A stretch of DNA of 44,850 nucleotides from Bradyrhizobiaceae bacterium (GTDB lineage: Bacteria > Pseudomonadota > Alphaproteobacteria > Rhizobiales > Xanthobacteraceae). A model generated the notes under the pieces. The model worked only from the letters and a program-made list of their open reading frames with translations. It was not told the DNA's origin and made no database searches. Location: NCBI GenBank assembly GCA_003105195.1, contig PQAH01000056.1:1-44850 (forward strand), in the 5' to 3' direction. Both the position numbers and the translations under genes were made by a program. Shown piece by piece: positions 7,931 to 15,591 of this stretch (position 1 is its first letter; every line of letters starts with the position of its first letter).

Positions 7931-9391
7931 ATGACCGGCTGGGTCATTCTCGTCGACCAGCCCAAGGACTTCCCGAACGCCGAAACGCCGCACAAGGTGA
8001 TCACGACGAGCGACTATCTCGCCCGTCCGCGCCTGTTCGACATGGCCCGGCCGAAGCTCCTGAACCTGTCGCGCTCCTACGCCTACCAGTCGAAGGGCTA
8101 CTACGCCTCGCTGCTCGCGGAGGCGCGCGGCCACCGCGTCGTCCCGACCGTCGAGACCATGCTGGAGCTGCGCGAGACCAAGCTCTACGAGCACGCGCTG
8201 CCGGAGCTCGAGGACGAGCTCAACCGCTGCGCCCGCCGCGTCGACTTCCAGGCGGAGGCCGAGTTCAAGCTGCTGGTCTGCTTCGGCATCGCCCGCGACC
8301 CCCGCTTCGAGGGGTTCGGCCGCCTGCTGTTCGACTGGTTCCGCTGCCCGGCGCTCGAGGTGACCGTGGAGCCGGGCGCCTGGCTCTCGATCGAGCGCAT
8401 CCGGCCGCGCAACATCACGCGGCTCGCCAACGGCGAGGCCGACTTCCTGCGCGAGGCACTGCACCGGCACACCAAGCGGGAATGGCGCGACCCGAAGGCG
8501 CGCACGATCGCCAAGTACGACCTCGCGGTGCTGCACGATCCGAACGAGAAGCTGCCGCCCTCCTCGCTCGCCTCCATCAAGTATTTCGCGCGGGTGGCCG
8601 AGAAGCTCTCGGTCGACGTCGAGCCGATCACCCGGCGCCAGCTCGCCGAGCTCGCCGAGTACGACGGCCTGTTCATCCGCGAGACCACCTCGATCGACAA
8701 CCACACCTACCGTTTCGCGCGCCGCGCCTGGCACGAGGGCATGCCGGTCATCGACGATCCGGTCTCCATGATCCGCTGCACCAACAAGGTGTTCCTCATG
8801 GAGCTGCTCGGCGCGAACCAGGTGCCGACCCCGCAGACCACGATCCTCGCCGACACGGCCGACCTGCCGCGGGCGATGGACCTGCTCGGCCTGCCGCTGG
8901 TGGTCAAGATCCCGGACGGATCGTTCTCGCGCGGCGTCTACAAGGTGGCGAGCGCCGAGGAGTTCCGGCGCATCGCCGACGAGCTGTTCGACGAAACCGA
9001 CCTCCTGCTCGCGCAGCGGTTCATGCCGACCGCCTTCGATTGGCGCGTCGGCGTGCTCGCGGGCGAGCCTCTGTTCGTGTGCCAGTACCGCATGGCGCGC
9101 GGCCACTGGCAGATCGTCAAGCACGGCACCGACGGCACGGCGCGCGAGGGCGGCATGACGACCTTCGACCTCGCCCAGGCGCCGCCCGAGGTGATCGACA
9201 TCGCGATGCGCGCCGCACGCGCCGTCGGCCAGGGCTTCTACGGCGTCGACATCAAGCAGACCGATTCGGGCTTCGTCGTCATGGAGGTGAACGACAACCC
9301 GAACCTCGAGCACGGTTACGAGGACCAGGTCGGCAAGGACGAGATCTGGATCAAGCTGCTGCGCTGGTTCATCGCGCGCTTCGAGCAGTAG
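7931..9391 (+). CDS. RimK-like ATP-grasp ligase with RLAN-type N-terminal domain
   Basis: A 486-residue protein. Residues about 1-200 form an alpha/beta N-terminal region of the kind described as the RimK-like ATP-grasp N-terminal (RLAN) domain; about 210-480 is the ATP-grasp domain. Visible nucleotide and metal residues include K326 (VVKIPDG), the flexible loop GSFSRGVYKV (330-339), D440 and the E452-N454-N456 cluster in MEVNDNPN. The family makes amide bonds by ATP-dependent acyl-phosphate chemistry; it is not the RimK that glutamylates ribosomal protein S6, which lacks this N-terminal region. The ATG at 7931 follows GGAAAGGA; a longer reading from 7853 adds a segment unlike homologues. It is paired with the GNAT gene just upstream. 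Substrate unknown. Confidence 0.87.
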   Translation: MTGWVILVDQPKDFPNAETPHKVITTSDYLARPRLFDMARPKLLNLSRSYAYQSKGYYASLLAEARGHRVVPTVETMLELRETKLYEHALPELEDELNRCARRVDFQAEAEFKLLVCFGIARDPRFEGFGRLLFDWFRCPALEVTVEPGAWLSIERIRPRNITRLANGEADFLREALHRHTKREWRDPKARTIAKYDLAVLHDPNEKLPPSSLASIKYFARVAEKLSVDVEPITRRQLAELAEYDGLFIRETTSIDNHTYRFARRAWHEGMPVIDDPVSMIRCTNKVFLMELLGANQVPTPQTTILADTADLPRAMDLLGLPLVVKIPDGSFSRGVYKVASAEEFRRIADELFDETDLLLAQRFMPTAFDWRVGVLAGEPLFVCQYRMARGHWQIVKHGTDGTAREGGMTTFDLAQAPPEVIDIAMRAARAVGQGFYGVDIKQTDSGFVVMEVNDNPNLEHGYEDQVGKDEIWIKLLRWFIARFEQ

Positions 9392-9469
9392 CTCGTCGCC
9401 GCCCGCGGCCTCGCCAACCGGGGCGCGCTCACCTATGGTCGCTTCGAGATTCGCCACGAGGAGGCCCGG

Positions 9470-10495
9470 ATGGGACGAAGCCGCATTCTGTCCCAGACGC
9501 TTGCTGTCGTGCTCGCGCTCGCGGCCGGGCTCGCCGGCGCGGCCGCGCAGGCGCCCGCGCTCGACAAGCTGACGCTCGCCACCAACTGGCTCGCCCAGGC
9601 CGAGCATGGCGGCTTCTACCAGGCGCTCGCCGACGGCACCTACCGGCGCCACGGGCTCGACGTGACCATCGTGCAGGGCGGGCCGCAGGTCGACAACCAC
9701 ATCCTGATGACGGGCGGCCGCGTCGACTTCGTGATCCGCGCCAACTCGCTCGATGCCTTCGCGGGCGTCGGGCGCAGCGACCGGACCATCGTGGTCGCCG
9801 CCATGTTCCAGAAGGATCCGCAGGCGCTGCTGGCGCACCCCGTGAAGGGCGTCGAGAAGTTCGCCGACCTCAAGGAGCTCACGCTCTTTCTCTCCAAGGA
9901 GGGTCGCGCCACCTTCTTCGCGTGGCTGCAGTCCGAGTTCGGCTTCCGCGAGGCGAACGTCAAGGCCTATTCGGCCGACTTCAAGCCCTTCCTCGCGGAC
10001 CAGCGCTCCGCGACCCAGGGCTACGTCACCTCCGAACCCTTCGCGATCGAGCGCCTGGCCGGGATGCGCCCGCGCGTGTTCCTGCTCGCCGACCACGGCT
10101 TCAACGGCTACTCGACCCTGATCGAGGCGCGCCGCGAGACCGTGGACGAGAAGCCCGGCCTGGTTCAACGCTTCGTCGACGCCTCGATCATCGGCTGGTA
10201 CAACTACCTTTACGGCGACAATGCCGGCGCGAACGCGCGGATCAAGCGCGACAACCCGCTGATGACCGACGCGCTGCTCGCCCATTCGCTGGAGAAGATG
10301 CGGGAGTTCGGCATCGTCGATTCGGGCGACACGCTGCGGCTCGGCATCGGTGCCATGACGGATTCCCGCATGGCGAGCTTCTTCGACAAGATGGCGAAGG
10401 CCGGCGTGGTCCCGGCCAATCTCGACTTCCGCCGTGCCTACACGCTGCGCTTCGTCAACAAGGGCGTCGGCCTCGAGCTGCGCTCGCGCAACTAG
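9470..10495 (+). CDS. ABC transporter substrate-binding protein, NMT1/THI5-like
   Basis: A 341-residue exported binding protein: signal peptide of about 26 residues ending AAAQ, then the family opening LDKLTLATNWLAQAEHGGFYQA, which matches ThiY/NMT1-type proteins that bind pyrimidine precursors of thiamine or similar nitrogen compounds. It captures a small solute in the periplasm for an ABC importer. No permease or ATPase gene is adjacent: upstream is the ATP-grasp gene and downstream is a convergent chromate operon, so it must share a transporter encoded elsewhere or be a leftover. The ATG at 9470 follows GAGGAGG. The stop codon overlaps a palindromic repeat that probably ends the transcript. 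The ligand cannot be told from sequence. Confidence 0.87.
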   Translation: MGRSRILSQTLAVVLALAAGLAGAAAQAPALDKLTLATNWLAQAEHGGFYQALADGTYRRHGLDVTIVQGGPQVDNHILMTGGRVDFVIRANSLDAFAGVGRSDRTIVVAAMFQKDPQALLAHPVKGVEKFADLKELTLFLSKEGRATFFAWLQSEFGFREANVKAYSADFKPFLADQRSATQGYVTSEPFAIERLAGMRPRVFLLADHGFNGYSTLIEARRETVDEKPGLVQRFVDASIIGWYNYLYGDNAGANARIKRDNPLMTDALLAHSLEKMREFGIVDSGDTLRLGIGAMTDSRMASFFDKMAKAGVVPANLDFRRAYTLRFVNKGVGLELRSRN

Positions 10496-10543
10496 CGCAT
10501 GTTCCGGCGAAGTGGGTGCCGGTTCGCCGATTAGAACATGCGC
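10495..10543. repeat. 49-bp intergenic palindrome (Hyphomicrobiales-type), likely terminator
   Basis: Outer arms GCGCATGTTC (10495-10504) and GAACATGCGC (10534-10543) are perfect complements, and an inner stem CGGCGAA/TTCGCCG lies within. The loop includes GTGGGTGCCGG. I recall very similar elements (GCATG, arm, AGTGGG..CCGG, arm, CATGC) as abundant in Rhizobiales. It begins on the last base of the binding-protein stop codon, so it can act as a transcription stop for that gene and for the converging chrA transcript. The rest of the gap to 10616 shows nothing else. Confidence 0.75.
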
Positions 10544-10616
10544 CGAGCAGGAATCCACCGCCATGTCCGATCGAGGGCCGGCCAGCTCCGATCGAGCCCG
10601 AGCGGAAATGGCGTGG

Positions 10617-11963
10617 TCACCCGAGCGCGAGCTTCGCCGCGATCCCGAGCGCGGCCATGACCGCGATGGTGCGGATCAGGCCGAGGCGCGCGAGGAACAC
10701 CAGGGCGGCCGCCAGCAGCGCCAGCGCCGCCGCCGCCACGTCGAGGCTCGCGAGCTCCGGGGCGAACCAGCGCAGCACCCCGAGCTCGACCTCCGCGACG
10801 CGGCGGAACAGCACGTGCAACGCGAACCAGACCGCGAGGTTGAGGATCACGCCGACCACCGCGCCCGTGATCGCGGCGAGCGCGCCGGCGAGGCGGCGGT
10901 TGCCGCGCAGGTCCTCGACGAAAGGAGCGCCCGCGAGGATCCACAGGAAGGACGGCGCGAAGATCGTCCAGGTCGTCATGGCGGCGCCCAGCACCGCGGC
11001 CGTCACCGGATCGAACGGCGCCGGGGCCCGGTAGGCCGCGAGGAAGCCGACGAACTGCGACACCAGGATCAAGGGCCCCGGTGTGGTCTCGGCGAGGCCG
11101 AGCCCGTCGACCATCTCGCCGGCCGCGAGCCAGCCCTGCGCCTCGACCGCCTGCTGCGCCATGTAGGCCATCAGCGCATAGGCGCCGCCGAAGCTCACCA
11201 CCGCGAGCTTGGAGAAGAACAGGCCGATCGCGACCAGCACGTGGTCGAAGCCGAGCCAGAGGCCGGCGGCGACCACCGGCCCCCACCAGCAGGCGAGGCC
11301 GAGCGCGATCGCGAGGCCGACCTGGCGCCAGCGCCCCGGCCGCGCCGCCGCGGCGGCGCCGTCGTATCCGGCGAGGCCGAGCCGGTGCGGCGCGCGGCGC
11401 GCGACCAGGTAGCCGGCGAGCCCGGCACCGACCACGATCGCGGGGAAGGGTACCGCGAACAGGAAGATGCCGACGAAGGCCGCGGCCGCCACCGCCACCA
11501 TCAGCGGCGACTTGAGCGCGCGCCGCCCGATGCGGATCAGCGCCTCGACCACGATCACCAGCACCGCCGCCTTGATCCCGAACAGCGCCCCCTCGACCAG
11601 CGGCACGCCGCGCGCCAGCACGTAGACCAGCGTCAGCCCCAGCATGACCAGCGCGCCCGGCAGGATGAACAGCAGGCCCGCCGCAAGGCCGCCCAGCGTC
11701 CGGTGCATCACCCAGCCCACATAGGTCGCGAGCTGCTGCGCCTCGGGACCGGGCAGCAGCATGCAGAAGTTCAGCGCATGCAGGTAGCGCGGCTCGTCGA
11801 TCCACTTCCTCTCGTCGACCACGATCCGGTGCATCAGCGCGATCTGCCCGGCCGGCCCGCCGAAGGAGAGCAGGCCGATCTGCAGCCAGACCTTGAGGGC
11901 TTCGCCGAGCGGAATCTGCGCGGCGCGCGGCGGGAGGACGGCATCCGCGGGCGTGTCGCTCAT
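10617..11963 (-). CDS. chrA: chromate efflux transporter ChrA (two-domain)
   Basis: A 448-residue inner-membrane protein of the CHR superfamily, with two homologous halves (about 20-200 and 230-440), each with several helices. The opening WLQIGLLSFGGPAGQIALMH and the segment LPGPEAQQLATYVGW are diagnostic of the first CHR domain, and FSKLAVVSFGGAYALMAYM of the second. It expels chromate from the cytoplasm using the membrane potential. The ATG at 11963 is 9 bases after the stop of the ChrB-like gene, so the two are one operon. The length is normal for long-chain ChrA. Confidence 0.95.
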   Translation of the reverse strand: MSDTPADAVLPPRAAQIPLGEALKVWLQIGLLSFGGPAGQIALMHRIVVDERKWIDEPRYLHALNFCMLLPGPEAQQLATYVGWVMHRTLGGLAAGLLFILPGALVMLGLTLVYVLARGVPLVEGALFGIKAAVLVIVVEALIRIGRRALKSPLMVAVAAAAFVGIFLFAVPFPAIVVGAGLAGYLVARRAPHRLGLAGYDGAAAAARPGRWRQVGLAIALGLACWWGPVVAAGLWLGFDHVLVAIGLFFSKLAVVSFGGAYALMAYMAQQAVEAQGWLAAGEMVDGLGLAETTPGPLILVSQFVGFLAAYRAPAPFDPVTAAVLGAAMTTWTIFAPSFLWILAGAPFVEDLRGNRRLAGALAAITGAVVGVILNLAVWFALHVLFRRVAEVELGVLRWFAPELASLDVAAAALALLAAALVFLARLGLIRTIAVMAALGIAAKLALG

Positions 11964-11972
11964 GGCCTCGCC

Positions 11973-12800
11973 TCACGCCGCCCGCTCGCGCGGGACCGGG
12001 GGCCAGTTGTGGGTCTCGTGGCGCGCCCGGCGCGTCCAGGCATAGAGGCTGTCGTAGAGCAGCATGCCGGCCTCGAGGGCTTCATGGTCGTCCGCGAACG
12101 AGGCCGCGATGCCGAGCGAGATCGCGAGCACCCCGGCGCATTGCGGCTCGAGGTCGAGCCGCGCCGTGTCGGCACCGCACACGATCCGCGCGACGTGACG
12201 CAGCGACGGATCCTCGAGTCCCAGCAGGTCGAGGAAGGTGTCGAAGCTGCACAGCTCGCCGCGGTGCGCGTAGGCGACGCCGTCGACGTCGAAGGGCACC
12301 GCGTCGAGCTCGGTCGCGATCTCCGGCACCCGGCCGGGGTCGACATAGTAGATCGCGGCCTGCGGATCGACGAAGCGCCGGATCAGCCACGGGCAGGCGA
12401 GCCGGTCGATCTTCGGTCGCTCGCGCGTGACCCAGCGGGTCGGACGCTCCGGCCATGGCGCCGGCATCGCGGCCCTGAGCAAGGTCGGCCCGCCCGCCGC
12501 CACGAAGCCCTCGAAGCCGTCGGCGAGCACCTTGGCGGCGAGACCGAGCGCCTGGAGCTCCGCGCAGGCGGCCGCGCTCACCTCATGGCCGTGCACGCAG
12601 TAGACCACGATGTCGCGCCCGCGCGGCAGCGCCCGGCCCCAGGTCGCGGCCTCGCGGTGGTCGCGCCAGCACGCGCCCGCGATCACGCGCTCGCTCTCCG
12701 CGAAGGCCGCCCGCCGCCGCACGTCGATCACGAGCGGCGCAGCGCGCGTCCCCATGCGTCCGACGAGGTCTGCTGCCGTCGTCATGCTCACCGATGCCAT
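11973..12800 (-). CDS. chrB: rhodanese-ChrB fusion, chromate resistance protein
   Basis: A 275-residue fusion. Residues about 8-105 are a rhodanese domain with the active-site loop CVHGHEV (Cys68). Residues about 122-265 are the ChrB C-terminal domain: RERPKIDRLACPWLIRRFVD, DVDGVAYAHRGELCSFDTF and CGAD. ChrB domains are linked to chromate sensing or processing; the rhodanese part suggests sulfur transfer or redox chemistry on the oxyanion, by inference. The ATG at 12800 is preceded by GGGAGG at good spacing; a second ATG at 12785 has no such signal. It is first in the operon with chrA and divergent from a LysR regulator. The symbol is given on the C-terminal domain; the usual ChrB regulator N-terminus is absent. 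Confidence 0.87.
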   Translation of the reverse strand: MASVSMTTAADLVGRMGTRAAPLVIDVRRRAAFAESERVIAGACWRDHREAATWGRALPRGRDIVVYCVHGHEVSAAACAELQALGLAAKVLADGFEGFVAAGGPTLLRAAMPAPWPERPTRWVTRERPKIDRLACPWLIRRFVDPQAAIYYVDPGRVPEIATELDAVPFDVDGVAYAHRGELCSFDTFLDLLGLEDPSLRHVARIVCGADTARLDLEPQCAGVLAISLGIAASFADDHEALEAGMLLYDSLYAWTRRARHETHNWPPVPRERAA

Positions 12801-12839
12801 GGCGGGCCTCCCATTTCCCGATCCAAGAACTTGTCTTAT

Positions 12840-12869
12840 GCTTGTGACACGGGAAGTACTGGCACAAGC
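12840..12869. promoter_or_regulatory. candidate LysR operator between chrB and lysR
   Basis: An inverted repeat GCTTGTG (12840-12846) and CACAAGC (12863-12869), 16 bases apart, lies in the 111-base divergent gap where base composition drops. LysR regulators commonly bind such interrupted dyads beside their own gene. The position allows control of both chrB-chrA and the regulator. Confidence 0.5.
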
Positions 12870-12911
12870 CAATTCTCCTCCTGGCCCCATGAACGATTTT
12901 ATTGGCTTACC

Positions 12912-13811
12912 ATGCCCTGGTCGCCCCCTTCCCTGAGCGCGGCGCGCGCCTTCGAGGCCGCGGCGCGCACCCTCAACTTCACCCGCGCGGCCGCCGAACT
13001 CGGCCAGACCCAGGGCGCGATCAGCCATCAGGTGCGCGAGCTCGAGGATCGGCTCGGCATCCGCCTGTTCGAGCGCCGCGCGCGCGGCCTCGCGCTCACC
13101 GAGGCGGGCCGCCGCTATCTGCCCTACGTCCAGGACGCGCTCGCGCGTCTGCGCGCCGGCGAGGAGCTGATCCGCGGCGCTGCGCGCGGCGCCGTGCTGA
13201 CCGTGAGCGTCTCGCCCAATTTCGCGAGCAAGTGGCTGGTGCCGCGGCTCGGGCAGTTCTCGCAGGCGCATCCCGACCTCGACCTGCGCATCAGCGCCTC
13301 GGTGCAGCACGTGGACTTCGGCCGCGAGGACATCGACCTCGCGGTGCGCCACGGCGATGGCGGCTGGCCCGACCTGCACGTGACGCGCCTGTGCGCCGAG
13401 AGCCTGTTCCCGGTCTGCAGCCCGGGCCTGCTGCGAAGCGGGCCGCCGATCCGCGCGGTCGCGGACCTCGCGCGCCACGTGTTGATCCACGACCGCGACC
13501 GCGGCCGCTGGCATGCCTGGCTCGCGGCCTGCGGCGTGGCCGTGCCGGTTCGCGACCGCGGCCCGGTCTTCGACCAGACCGCGCTCGCCATCGACGCCGC
13601 CGTCGCGGGCCAGGGCATCGCGCTCGCCCGCTCCGCGCTCGCGGCGCTCGACCTGATCGCCGGCCGCCTCGTGCGCCCGCTGCCCGACGCGGTTCCGGCC
13701 GAGTTCGCCTACTGGATCGTCTGCCGCAAGGCGGTGGCCGCCGCGCCGAAGATCCGCCGGTTCCGCGCCTGGCTGCTCGCCCAGGCGGCCGCCGACGCGC
13801 GCGCCCTGTGA
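12912..13811 (+). CDS. LysR-family transcriptional regulator, GcvA-like
   Basis: A 299-residue LysR protein. The N-terminal winged helix (about 8-66) reads AFEAAARTLNFTRAAAEL and GAISHQVRELEDRLGIRLFER, close to the GcvA subgroup. The C-terminal effector domain (about 92-290) contains SPNFASKWLVPRLGQFS and REDIDLAVRHGDG, also typical of that subgroup. The ATG at 12912 gives the standard family start; upstream sequence is low-GC promoter region. It is divergent from chrB-chrA across 111 bases, so it is the natural candidate regulator of that operon, though GcvA-like proteins respond to many ligands and the link to chromate is inferred. Confidence 0.92.
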   Translation: MPWSPPSLSAARAFEAAARTLNFTRAAAELGQTQGAISHQVRELEDRLGIRLFERRARGLALTEAGRRYLPYVQDALARLRAGEELIRGAARGAVLTVSVSPNFASKWLVPRLGQFSQAHPDLDLRISASVQHVDFGREDIDLAVRHGDGGWPDLHVTRLCAESLFPVCSPGLLRSGPPIRAVADLARHVLIHDRDRGRWHAWLAACGVAVPVRDRGPVFDQTALAIDAAVAGQGIALARSALAALDLIAGRLVRPLPDAVPAEFAYWIVCRKAVAAAPKIRRFRAWLLAQAAADARAL

Positions 13812-13901
13812 GGCCGCGCGACACGCCGACGCATGAGCGCGCTGCATCGCACCCCCGCGACCGTCAGGCTCGCCAGCCCGCGGCGGGCCCGCTAGGTTGC
13901 G

Positions 13902-13917
13902 CCCGCTGCGAAGCGGG
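13902..13917 (+). promoter_or_regulatory. GNRA-capped hairpin overlapping the SDR ribosome binding site
   Basis: CCCGCT (13902-13907) and AGCGGG (13912-13917) close a GCGA tetraloop. The 3' arm runs into GGGAGGGGA, the likely ribosome binding site of the SDR gene that starts at TTG 13926, so the hairpin may limit its translation. It could equally be the tail of a weak terminator for the upstream LysR gene. The remainder of the gap (13812-13925) has no other visible element. Confidence 0.4.
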
Positions 13918-13925
13918 AGGGGACA

Positions 13926-14681
13926 TTGGCGAGCAGGTTCGATCTCGGCGGCCGGGCCGCGGTGGTCACGGGCGGGGCGCAGGGCATCGGGCGCGCCATC
14001 GTGGAGCGCCTCGTGGAATCGGGCGCCGCGGCGGCGATCTGGGACCGCGATGCGGCGCTCGCCGAGACGACCGCGAGGGAGCTCGCCGGCCGCGGCCGCG
14101 TGACCGCGGTCGGCTGCGACGTCACGGACCTTGCGGACGTGGAGCGCGCCCGCGACGCGACCGTGGCGGCGCTCGGGCGGATCGACATCCTGGTCAACAA
14201 TGCCGGCATCGCCGGGCCCAATGCGCCGACCTGGGAGTATCCGGTCGAGGGCTGGAACGACGTCATGCGCATCAACCTCGACGGCCCGTTCCACTGCTGC
14301 CGCGCCGTGGTGCCGCTGATGATCGCGCAGAACTACGGCCGCATCGTCAACATCGCCTCGATCGCCGGCAAGGAGGGCAATCCCAATGCCGCCGCCTACT
14401 CGGCCTCCAAGGCGGGCGTGATCGCGCTCACCAAGTCGCTCGGCAAGGAGCTCGCCGGCCACGACATCGCGGTCAACTGTCTCACCCCGGCGGCCGCCCG
14501 CACCGCGATCTTCGACCAGATGAAGCAGGAGCATATCGACTACATGCTCTCCAAGATTCCCCGCGCGCGCTTCGTCAAGGTCGAGGAGATCGCGGCGCTG
14601 GTCGCCTTCTGCGCCTCGGCCGAGTGCTCCTTCACGACCGGCGCGGTGTTCGACATCTCGGGCGGACGGGCCACCTATTGA
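13926..14681 (+). CDS. short-chain dehydrogenase/reductase (FabG-like)
   Basis: A 251-residue classical SDR. The cofactor loop TGGAQGIG is at 15-22, NNAG at 91-94, catalytic Ser145 and the Tyr158-x-x-x-Lys162 pair (YSASK). The length is standard. The acidic residue in the second strand (IWDRD) favours NAD(H). Substrate is not evident; relatives oxidise sugar alcohols, sugar acids or 3-oxoacyl groups. The start is TTG at 13926 with GGGAGGGGA just before it. The stop overlaps the TTG start of the EamA transporter, so the two are translationally coupled and may act on and export the same metabolite. Confidence 0.9.
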   Translation: MASRFDLGGRAAVVTGGAQGIGRAIVERLVESGAAAAIWDRDAALAETTARELAGRGRVTAVGCDVTDLADVERARDATVAALGRIDILVNNAGIAGPNAPTWEYPVEGWNDVMRINLDGPFHCCRAVVPLMIAQNYGRIVNIASIAGKEGNPNAAAYSASKAGVIALTKSLGKELAGHDIAVNCLTPAAARTAIFDQMKQEHIDYMLSKIPRARFVKVEEIAALVAFCASAECSFTTGAVFDISGGRATY

Positions 14682-15583
14682 CGACGCCCGCCGAGCAGCG
14701 CCGGCAGCGACTCACCGGCATCGCGCTGATGTGCGGCGCGGTGGCGATGTTCTCGTGCCTCGATACGACGGCGAAATACCTGCTCGACCACATGGACACG
14801 CTCCAGGTGGTCTGGGCGCGCTATTTCAGCGCCTTCGTGCTCTCGGTGATCCTGTTCAATCCCTTCACGCGCCCGGGCGTGCTGCGCACCAGGCGCCCGG
14901 TGCTGCAGGTCGGCCGCTCCGCGCTCCTGCTCCTCTCGACCACGGTCAATTTCTTCGCCCTGATCTACCTGCAGCTCGACCAGGCGCTGGCGATCCTGTT
15001 CTCGACCCCCTTCATCGTCGCCGCCCTCTCGGTGCCGCTGCTCGGCGAGAAGGTCGGCGCGCGCCGCTGGGCCGCGATCTGCGTCGGCTTCCTCGGCGTG
15101 CTGCTGGTGACCCGTCCGGGCTTCGGCGGCATCCACCCGGCCGCGATCCTCTCGGTGATCAGCGCCTTCTGCTACGCGCTCTACAACATCGCGACGCGCG
15201 CGGTCTCGCGCACCGATTCCTCCGAGACCTCGCTGTTCTACACCAACCTGGTGGGCGCCGCCGCCATGCTGCCGGTGCTGCCCTTCGTGTGGACCTTGCC
15301 GAAGGATCCCTTCATCGTCCTGCTGATGGTGGTGGTCGGCGCCTTCGGCGCGCTCGGGCACTATCTCCTGATCATCGCCCACCGGCTTGCCCCGCCGGCG
15401 CTGCTCGCGCCCTTCATCTACACGCAGCTGGTCTGGACCGGGCTGCTCGGCTTCCTGGTGTTCGCCGACGTGCCGAACCAATGGACTCTCGCCGGCGCCG
15501 CGATCGTCACGGCCTCCGGCCTCTACATCCTCTATCGCGAGCGCAAGGTGACGGGCGAGGCCAAGGCGCCGGTGGTGGAGTAG
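14678..15583 (+). CDS. EamA/DMT-family transporter
   Basis: A 301-residue protein with ten predicted hydrophobic helices in two EamA repeats (about 12-145 and 155-290), the layout of drug/metabolite exporters. Helix-linking phrases such as AKYLLDHMDTLQVVWARYFSA and LLGEKVGARRWAAICVGFLGVLLV are typical. It probably exports a small metabolite across the inner membrane. I start it at TTG 14678, which overlaps the SDR stop as TTGA and gives MTTPAEQRRQ before the first helix; no ATG lies early enough. It ends 8 bases from the converging ABC permease gene, leaving no room for a separate terminator. Confidence 0.87.
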   Translation: MTTPAEQRRQRLTGIALMCGAVAMFSCLDTTAKYLLDHMDTLQVVWARYFSAFVLSVILFNPFTRPGVLRTRRPVLQVGRSALLLLSTTVNFFALIYLQLDQALAILFSTPFIVAALSVPLLGEKVGARRWAAICVGFLGVLLVTRPGFGGIHPAAILSVISAFCYALYNIATRAVSRTDSSETSLFYTNLVGAAAMLPVLPFVWTLPKDPFIVLLMVVVGAFGALGHYLLIIAHRLAPPALLAPFIYTQLVWTGLLGFLVFADVPNQWTLAGAAIVTASGLYILYRERKVTGEAKAPVVE

Positions 15584-15591
15584 CTTTCCGG

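Noticed and set aside
7931..9391. RimK that modifies ribosomal protein S6
   Set aside because: The long N-terminal domain and the GNAT neighbour place it in the RLAN-type branch rather than the S6-modifying RimK branch.
7715..10564. 949-codon minus-strand open frame opposite the ATP-grasp and binding-protein genes
   Set aside because: It mirrors two well-supported plus-strand genes, its composition is rich in Glu, Arg, Val and His with no domain, and no ribosome binding site supports it.
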